Shown piece after piece: positions 43,201 through 50,000 of a DNA stretch of 50,000 bases. Position 1 is the first letter of the stretch. Each line of letters opens with the position of its first letter. The stretch lies in NCBI GenBank assembly GCA_030141605.1, contig JAQGDQ010000044.1, positions 1 to 50,000 on the forward strand. The letters are read 5' to 3'. Both the position numbers and the translations under genes were made by a program. This stretch comes from Tubiluchus corallicola (Eukaryota > Priapulida > Priapulimorpha > Priapulimorphida > Tubiluchidae). Under the pieces are notes generated by a model. That model ran no database searches. It had not been told where the DNA came from and was given only the letters and a program-made list of their open reading frames with translations.

Positions 43201-44401
43201 GACGGGCTGCTCAGCAACACTCATAGGGAATCCTCGTACGTCAGCGATGAAACGGTTTCGCCAATCACACAGCATACTTACTCCCATTGATTGTATTCAT
43301 GCTATTATATGTTTAGCGCTACGACGCATTAATAATTGACACGTGACTGTAATATAAATAGACTATACATTGGTGGTATTAGGTAAAATTCGAGCGCCAT
43401 AATGCTAAAACACGAGCACATTATTGATGTATTGGTGCTCTGCGTTCTGTTACAACAGGTTTTACGACGTGACGCAAACTTGCGCGAAGTTTTTTAGAAA
43501 ACAAAGTTTTATTGTTGAAAACAAATTACTCTGCTGAGAAAACATGTTTCTTGTTAGTTCAGAAAAGCTTTTGTCGACGAGCCTACAGTGTAAAATGTGA
43601 GTTAACTTGTATGTAACTAAAATGTGAGTTGAGAAAAATATGTAACGATCATAAATAAATAGTTAATCATATTCAGTTTAGAATGTATGAATATTTTCAC
43701 TACAAATTTGAACAAACTGAAAAAGATATTATTTATTGTATAAATCAAACGCATCTATGTATATATGTATGCATTTATATGCTCAAAATAAAGAATTATA
43801 ATAATTACAATAACAACGTATCTGTATGTGTGTGTCCGTGCCATACATAATACGGACATGTTATGGTTTGAAGATACATCATATCCAGTGCAAGTAGATA
43901 TAGGTACCTGTTATAAGTCGTATAGCCATGTAACGGTGTTCAGAGAAAATATTGAAAATTGTCTTGGTAGACTAGACCGAAATGGTACCTAATTTCACAC
44001 TTCATCGCTAGCCTACTTGCATAATTAGGACAAAAAGCGCTTCATTCAAACCTTTACTAATATTTCTAAAACAATGTTGGCTAAGTCTTAGAGTGTATGG
44101 TAAGGAACATTTTTCTAATCGTATAACCCGTGACAAGTATCAAATCCTCGCTATTATACTACAACATGTAAATTGGTGAGAAATAAATCGATAAATGCAG
44201 CAAATTTCTCGGAACTCGAGTTACGCGACTCTAATACAGAAATCTTGAGATTTATAACACGTACGTTGTATGAATCTTTCAATAAAGCTTTCAGTTCTGC
44301 TTGTAAATTAATATCACGATCCACCATTTCTTTGATCAAAAGAACGACAAAGGATAAGCTACTCAATTTAAATGCAATCGACCCAAATTTCTTTAACTTA
44401 C
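40290..44401. other. Long AT-rich stretch without a supported gene
   Basis: I see scattered short ORFs (e.g. 42305-42556) with no domain. A C/G-rich patch at 40985-41030 (ACCCCCCCTGGGTTAGAG) resembles a decayed transposon end. A short AT run lies at 41855-41868. In 42150-44400 I see nothing nameable. Confidence 0.35.
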
Positions 44402-44541
44402 AGGAAAACAGGATAATGTTTCTTATCCTACCCCATTTTGAAGGTAAAAAGCATACATTTCAACACCTATGATAATGCGAAGGCGCTCCTGATAATTAAA
44501 TAATAGATTAAAAACGTAATTAACGATGGGTGAGCCCAACT
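44402..44541 (+). mobile_element. TTAA-type MITE, copy C, left part
   Basis: AGGAAAACAGGATAATG through GGGTGAGCCCAACTAGTGAT, collinear with copy A to its GATGACAT point. Then it is interrupted by a LINE 3' fragment plus microsatellite, and the family sequence resumes at about 45333. Confidence 0.7.
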
Positions 44542-44544
44542 AGT

Positions 44545-44545
44545 G

Positions 44546-44597
<52 letters not shown>

Positions 44598-44827
44598 TAA
44601 CAATAACAATAACAATAACAATAACAATAACAATAACAATAACAATAACAATAACAATAACAATAACAATAACAATAACAATAACAATAACAATAACAAT
44701 AACAATAACAATAACAATAACAATAACAATAACAATAACAATAACAATAACAATAACAATAACAATAACAATAACAATAACAATAACAATAACAATAACA
44801 ATAACAATAATATTAACAATAATAATA

Positions 44828-44858
<31 letters not shown>

Positions 44859-44868
44859 ATCTTTTTTT
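44545..44868. repeat. (AAT)n-(AATAAC)n-(AAT)n microsatellite
   Basis: About 320 bp. AAT units at both ends enclose about 35 copies of the hexamer AATAAC. Poly-Asn, poly-Leu and Ile/Thr ORFs in the different frames are artefacts. On the minus strand it follows the LINE fragment and looks like that element's expanded 3' tail. Confidence 0.97.
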
Positions 44869-45332
44869 GAAAAAAATTATTTACTAGCCCTCTATTTGTA
44901 GGGAAGATTTTTACAGAAACACGTTATAACATTGTTTACTTCGTTGAACTTTTAAATGGATGAAGGCCTAAGGTTAAGAAAAACAATGTATGAAAATTCA
45001 CACAATTAAAATGTACTTAAAACTATATATTACGATAATGTTTTACCCAAAAAAGAAGACAAAATATTTATGCAGTCTAATATTTGCAACATTATTTATC
45101 GGCATTCTAATAGTTTTTTCACGATTATTTCCTTTACAATATTTATGAAAATTCTTCATTCATAAATGTTCCTTCCTCTTATTATCTCTTTCAACTTCAA
45201 AGATGTTATCTCTGTTATCTTTGTTTGTCAATCTACAACAAAATATCAAATGTTCAGCAGTTTGCTTTTCTCTGTGTTCACAGTCACATCTGCCATTTGT
45301 GCTCTAATCCCTCTGACGATAAAAAAATCTAA
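44869..45332 (-). mobile_element. 5'-truncated LINE inserted in MITE copy C
   Basis: On the minus strand, NGRCDCEHREKQTAEHLIF followed by CCRLTNKDNRDNIFEVERD ends at a TGA (45162-45160). The C-x-C ... E-H-L-x-x-x-C pattern is the C-terminal Cys/His motif of LINE ORF2 proteins. An in-frame stop lies a few codons upstream. 3' of the stop is about 290 bp of UTR and then the AAT/AAC tract as tail. Confidence 0.68.
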
Positions 45333-45508
45333 TGACGTCACAATGAACATAATTTTCAACAGCACAAACATTCCTTGAGCGTGTTGCACGTGTTTGAACA
45401 GGAAAAATTGAAGTACAGTGCTACTGTAAGATATTCAATGTGTTGTACTAAAACTAGGCAAATTTTAAGATAAAAATTCAAATTTACCGCTGTGCTCACG
45501 CACGACGA
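45333..45508 (+). mobile_element. TTAA-type MITE, copy C, right part (truncated)
   Basis: ATGACGTCACAATGAACATA, TTTTCAACAGCACAAACATT and GTTGCACGTGTTTGAA continue the family exactly where the left part stopped. The copy ends near 45508, before the family's right end. Confidence 0.68.
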
Positions 45509-46525
45509 ATTCATTGAAAGAAGAAAAACAGTGCGCTGGCAATTTTCGACAAAAGTACAATAAGTTTTTACAAAAAATTGCTAGCTAATTTTGTAATATT
45601 CTCGCGTGGCCAGTTACGTGATCAATTTCAAGTGACTGGCGGCTACCAAAGCGCCTGAAAATTTCTATAAAGCAGTAATATAAATTAACTTTATGCTTTA
45701 TAGACATTTTGCAAATTTGTTTGTTATATCTTTTTACGTGTAAGTAAAAAGGCAAACAACTGCAAAACATACAATCTACAACGGCACAAACATATAAAGC
45801 TACCACGAACGGATAAAAGGTCATCTGGGTCACCGGGAAAGATTCAGATTTCGGTCCCTACACACTATCTGCAAACACCACCGGCAGGGACCCAATCACA
45901 TTGACTGCCCAAGCATAGTTGATAACTACAGACAAAACACATAATACAAGCACACACAGAACATCAACGTAAACCAACTGCAACAACGACAAAAATGAGA
46001 GGGGACCCATACAATATGACCACAACGCGACACATGGCTAGACAAGTTTCTCAGCACAAAAATCACATCAAGGCCACAGCCACTTGTTTAACTGAATCCA
46101 AACTTAAATAAAAGAAAACGACGACTTTCAAAAAGATATTCCCGAGATTGAAGAAAGCTCGTCGTAGAGTAACACTTATTTGACAATATTGTACAACCTA
46201 GCTGCCCTAACCAAAAACCTCTCCTTGCTTGAACATCACCAGGGCGTACCTAACCTGGTGAGCAGAAAACACATAAGCTATCTTAAGTGAAATATTGCTA
46301 GAAGGAAATGTATACATAATGGCAGGAAAGGAGAAATCATCAACTTTATGAAAAATGCCCGTTGAAACAACTACAAGTCGCTTATGACTTGTCCTTTTCT
46401 TTAAAGGCAGAAGCTAAATGTGTTACTTGTATCTTGCGCAGTGATTCTTATCTAACCAGATAGAGTAGACATAATGGAAACAACGAATATTCAAGTCAAT
46501 TTTTTTATAACAGGCACTTAAAACA
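45509..46525. other. No supported gene
   Basis: AT-rich except 45825-46090, which is more balanced in composition (ACCACCGGCAGGGACCCAAT). The 82-codon minus ORF at 45585-45833 has no recognised domain. Confidence 0.35.
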
Positions 46526-47034
46526 TTTATAGCCAAAACAACACGACTTTATTAAAACTTCCAATTCACATAGTTAAAGATCACGACAGACTGCTGCTGT
46601 CGTCATCAGTGGTAAATTCTGCAAACAGGGACTTATTAATAAAAGAAAGTTTATCTGTGAACCTTAATAAGCCTTCTTTTAATGTTCAAAACAGTTCAAT
46701 TCCTTATTCTCAGGCATTTTGTTATTTGTTACTGTATCAATTTATTTTCTTCAGGTCTGCTTAATCATTTCCTATTTGGCTTTTGTGAATACATAATTAG
46801 TGCATAGATTACTGTATCAATTTCTTTACTGGTCTGTTTATTCATTACTCTATTTAGCTGCCGTTAATTGCTTAATTAATTGCATAAGGTTCTATAGGCT
46901 CTACCTACATAAATTGGTTGTATGTTTGTAAAATTTACCACTGATGATGACAGCAGTAGACTTTCGAAACGTTTGGCGTGATTTTTGACTATGTGAATTG
47001 GAAGTTTTCCTGAAGTTGTTGTTTTGGCTATAAA
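46526..47034. mobile_element. Foldback/TIR element, about 510 bp
   Basis: Left arm TTTATAGCCAAAACAAC, CTTCCAATTCACATAG and CATCAGTGGTAAATT; right arm is their inverted counterpart (46931-47034: AAATTTACCACTGATGATG, CTATGTGAATTGGAAG, GTTGTTTTGGCTATAAA). The arms are about 100 bp with small gaps. The interior contains the repeat also found at 757-1018. Non-coding; superfamily unknown. Confidence 0.72.
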
Positions 47035-47053
47035 CGAATATTCATGTGAAAGT

Positions 47054-47505
47054 TGTAACTGTATATTTTAGGTGCTGCCATCTATTGATTAGTCACTTTA
47101 ACATTTTACTAGTTAAACTCACCCCTAGTACAATTGCTCGGTCCAGTGAATATGCAAACTCACTGGATCTCTCCTATTTTTTCTGTAATGGGATATGTGA
47201 AGCCAAGTTTTTGCATAGTTCTCTACCTATATATACTGGCTGGATTTCACTTCTAGCCACGGTCTCTCAGTCACGCTCTCAGTGACGTGCAGTCGATCTA
47301 CTTATGTGACTCTCTGCCAAGTTCTCAGTGCAGTGCAGTCCAGTCCAGTCCAGTCGTGCTACACACTGTCTCTCTGTCACACACTCAGTGCAGTGCAGCA
47401 GTCGTGATCTTCATTTTACTTGTGTATTTTACTGTGTATTTAGTGTAATAAACGGTTTCAGTTTTTGTGCAGACATGTAATATTGTTCAGTTGTTTTCTA
47501 CAATA
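47054..47505 (+). promoter_or_regulatory. Promoter-like / possible solo LTR segment
   Basis: TATATATA at 47228-47235, then a C/T/G-rich transcribed-looking stretch with CTCTCAGTCA and repeated CAGTGCAGTGCAGTC units, then AATAAA at 47447-47452 about 210 bp later. This TATA-to-AATAAA layout with TG (47054) and CA (47505) bounds is what an LTR looks like. No second LTR, convincing target duplication or primer site was found, so an ordinary promoter or chance is possible. Confidence 0.25.
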
Positions 47506-48160
47506 GTTCAACTTCAACTTAACTTTCACAATTCACTTGTAAGATATAAGTCCCCACCAGACAATCGCCATTTGGCACTTGCCAACAATCCAACAGACAC
47601 AATGTTTTTTAATCACATTCGATTACACCGCCGGGGTGGTGTAAAGACGACGGAAAAGCGGTTAAGCTCTTCAAAGAACTTTTTATTTGCCGACGATCAA
47701 TTATGATTCTGCTTGGTTGTCAAGTTGAATGAACAGCGTGAGATGGATTGTCAACATTAGATAAGACGTGGATTGCAACAGGCTAGATTAGATTAGCGTC
47801 AAGGCAAAATGGATTTGATAGATCAGCAGGGAAGAGCGGCTAGGCGCCATGTTCGTACGTGGAGACAAAAGTCGAGAGGAGGAAGTCAATGTCATAAAAA
47901 TTGTTTGCGTGTCTTACAAAAAAATGTATGTAAAATATAATTGAAATTTTATTTTTGTCCTGTATATCCATGCAACATAGTATTAAAAATGGTTAATAAC
48001 CAGCATTGTCGTTACTTTACATGTAATCTAGTCAGGACCGGCTCTACCACTAAACAAACTAGGCAGTCAAATTGGGAGGGGGGGGCAGGGCGCCAAATTC
48101 TGGAAGAAGTTCTTTAATTTTTAAGTTTAGTATAAGTAATAACATAATATGTGTAACTGC
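47506..48160. other. No firm gene; one small ORF
   Basis: An ATG at 47809 opens MDLIDQQGRAARRHVRTWRQ and ends after about 43 codons at a TAA. Its Arg-rich composition is unlike the AT-rich flanks, and it could be a remnant of a mobile-element ORF. No domain recognised. Confidence 0.25.
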
Positions 48161-48164
48161 TTAA

Positions 48165-48816
48165 AGGAAGACAGGATGATTTTCCATATACTACTCCATT
48201 TTCGGGTACGGTAAAAGTATACATTTTAACACCAATAATAATGCAAAAACGCCAAAACAATCTACTCTTTAAAATATTGAAAGGTAACATGCTATTTTTC
48301 AAAAATGACTTCACGTTCGCGCCACTAGTTCTCGCTGTTACATGAATTTTGCCATTCACTAGTTACACGGGCACTAGCGCCAGCTATTCGGAAACGCATT
48401 CCACAAAAAAACTCAGTTCCTCTCAACTGTATCATTCAGTTCAGATGTGTTAGTTTCTGACGTACTGCACACGTTTGACAGCTCATGCGTGAGGACAGCA
48501 GCAAATTTGAAATTTGAATTTTTGTCTTAAAACTTACCTCTGTCTTTAGTACAACACACTAAATCTCTTACAGTAGCATTGTACTTCAATTTTCGCTTTC
48601 GCAAACTCATGCAAGACGCTCGTGGAATATTTTTGCCGTTGAAAATTATGTTATTTTGTGATGTCATCAATAGTTGGGCTCGCCCGCCGTTAATTAAGTT
48701 TTTAATCTATTATTTAATTATCAGAAGCGCTTTTGCAGTATTAATTGTGTTAAAATGGATACTTTTTTATCGGACTTGAAAATGGGGTAGTATATGAAAA
48801 ATCATCCTGTCTTCCT
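48165..48816 (-). mobile_element. TTAA-flanked MITE, copy D, with long inverted ends
   Basis: Exactly TTAA at 48161-48164 and 48817-48820. Both ends read AGGAAGACAGGATGATTTT inward and remain inverted for about 90 bp (to TTTTAACACCAATAATAATG and its counterpart). The interior is the reverse complement of copies A-C. Unlike A and B, its far end has been replaced by an inverted copy of the near end, making a foldback form. Non-coding. Confidence 0.85.
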
Positions 48817-48820
48817 TTAA

Positions 48821-49920
48821 CTGCACACTTGAATAACGCTAAATCTGTTCGTTTCAGCATCGCATCTGCCACAGGAAGCTATAATCTCTAAATACATACA
48901 CATGCTGTTAGTAACAGTAGTGAATTGATTTGTCTTCAAAAGAGATACAAATGAATCGCAATAAACTAGCAACCAAATTATTAAGATTAACTAAGTTATG
49001 ATTAAAACACAAACGTATCGTGCTAGACTTCGGAAGTGCTATCCTGCAAACTCTGGATTTTAGTTGTTAGAGAAGGAGAGCTTTTGGCTGTCCATGAGCT
49101 ATCCCTTAATACGCACTCATCATCCTTTTGACGGAAATGGTGCTGACAAGCCACTGGCATAGCAGTGTCTAGTGTCTGCTGAACGACCTGCTGTATTTAC
49201 CAGTCTTGAGGGCAGATTTCGTACATATTAGAAATCTGCCTGCCCAATGTCTACAACAGACGTAATTTGTTGCAGTGCTTTCCATGATCGATAACCATCA
49301 TATTTACCGTTGTCCCTTTTCCTGACCAATGGTCAGGTTCCCTTGTTTTCTTCCTCGTGAGATTTACTGTTTTAATGTCTTTTGCTTAACTGTTAACTGC
49401 TAATCTAAGATGCAAATAGGTTCTTTTTTCGTTGCACAAATTACTACAGCTGTCTGAGCTGTTCATGCCTAACCCAATCCTTTAATAAATTACTTTTAAA
49501 CTAACCAGAGTGTTTAGTTTTTGTTTGAATTTAATTTATTTGTTTATTTAATGTTGACTTACTAAACTGAAACAGACATCTCTCCAGTACCACATTAAAT
49601 ACAGAACGAATGATGATAGAGTGGAATAACCAGTTATGCAACTCATCTTGCAAAGTATAATATTTTATACTAATAAACTAATCTTGCTTATAAATAAGTA
49701 GTTTAAAATGTATAAGCTCGAACTGTTTACATTTTTTCGCAAAAAGTTGTATAAGAACCTAACTTACAAGCATTTGGTAACGCTGCGCACACTGCAAGCT
49801 ATGAAGCCAACATCAGCAGCTTGCCTTGTCTTGCCATCTATAGGAAAACTTCTAAACTAGACTCGTTAAGCCTAGTACAGCAAATAGGATAAGAATAGAT
49901 GAATGGACCCTGGACGTACG
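48821..49920. other. No supported gene
   Basis: AT-rich. CCTGACCAATGGTCAGG at 49321-49337 is a perfect 7-bp inverted repeat with a 3-nt loop. 49030-49330 is less AT-rich but has no domain. Confidence 0.35.
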
Positions 49921-49923
49921 GAA

Positions 49924-50000
49924 GGCATGGATGGATGGATGGATGGATGGATGGATGGATGGTTGGTTGGAGGGATGGATGGATGGATGGGTGGATGGAT
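49924..50000. repeat. (GGAT)n tetranucleotide repeat, runs off the window end
   Basis: GGAT/GATG units with GGTT and GAGG interruptions. Confidence 0.95.

Noticed and set aside
44520-44901. Poly-Asn, poly-Leu and Ile/Thr ORFs
   Set aside because: Translations of the AAT/AATAAC microsatellite.
46931-46975. Hammerhead ribozyme-like CTGATGA ... GAAACG in the right arm of the foldback element
   Set aside because: The bases between the two core motifs do not form stem II, and no flanking stems were found.

Overview
The window is animal (metazoan) nuclear DNA. It is AT-rich and gene-poor, with GT-AG introns, many microsatellites and minisatellites, and several transposon families. It holds no bacterial operons and no rRNA or CRISPR. 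I cannot name the species. A retrotransposon with Gmr1-type domain order (a group first described in deuterostomes) and a Kv channel-interacting protein (KChIP) gene fit an invertebrate, probably marine, but this is weak evidence.

Minus strand, 24,696 to 2,956: one host gene, a KChIP / neuronal calcium sensor family protein. I rebuilt it from exons at 19200-19076, 18395-18326, 17393-17323, 6552-6340, 5618-5556 and 3003-2956. Phases and GT-AG sites agree throughout. A tentative 16-nt first coding exon lies at 24696-24681. With it the coding sequence is 606 nt (201 aa) and remains in frame.

The 10.8-kb intron between 17323 and 6552 contains a complete LTR retrotransposon (6774-15621) in the same orientation as the gene. 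Its LTRs are 1182 bp and almost identical, with a 5-bp target duplication, a tRNA-Leu-type primer site, a polypurine tract and one uninterrupted Gag-Pol ORF. The pol order is protease - integrase - reverse transcriptase - RNase H. The element landed in one arm of an older palindromic element, and the other arm still shows the empty site.

The 3' splice site of the first KChIP core exon (19201) is the first unit of a 44-nt minisatellite (19201-20012). Each of its roughly 20 units repeats the polypyrimidine tract and AG of that splice site.

From about 25 to 50 kb I see no host exon that I can support. This half is made of minisatellites (51-bp, two different 22-bp arrays, 24-bp), microsatellites (AG, CAA, AAT/AAC, GGAT), LINE tails, and a TTAA-flanked MITE family with four copies. 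One copy is interrupted by a LINE fragment. A foldback element and a promoter-like or LTR-like stretch lie near 46.5-47.5 kb. Intronic MITEs at 3324-3706 and 22943-23330 (same family) and a PIF/Harbinger-like element at 3790-4466 complete the picture.
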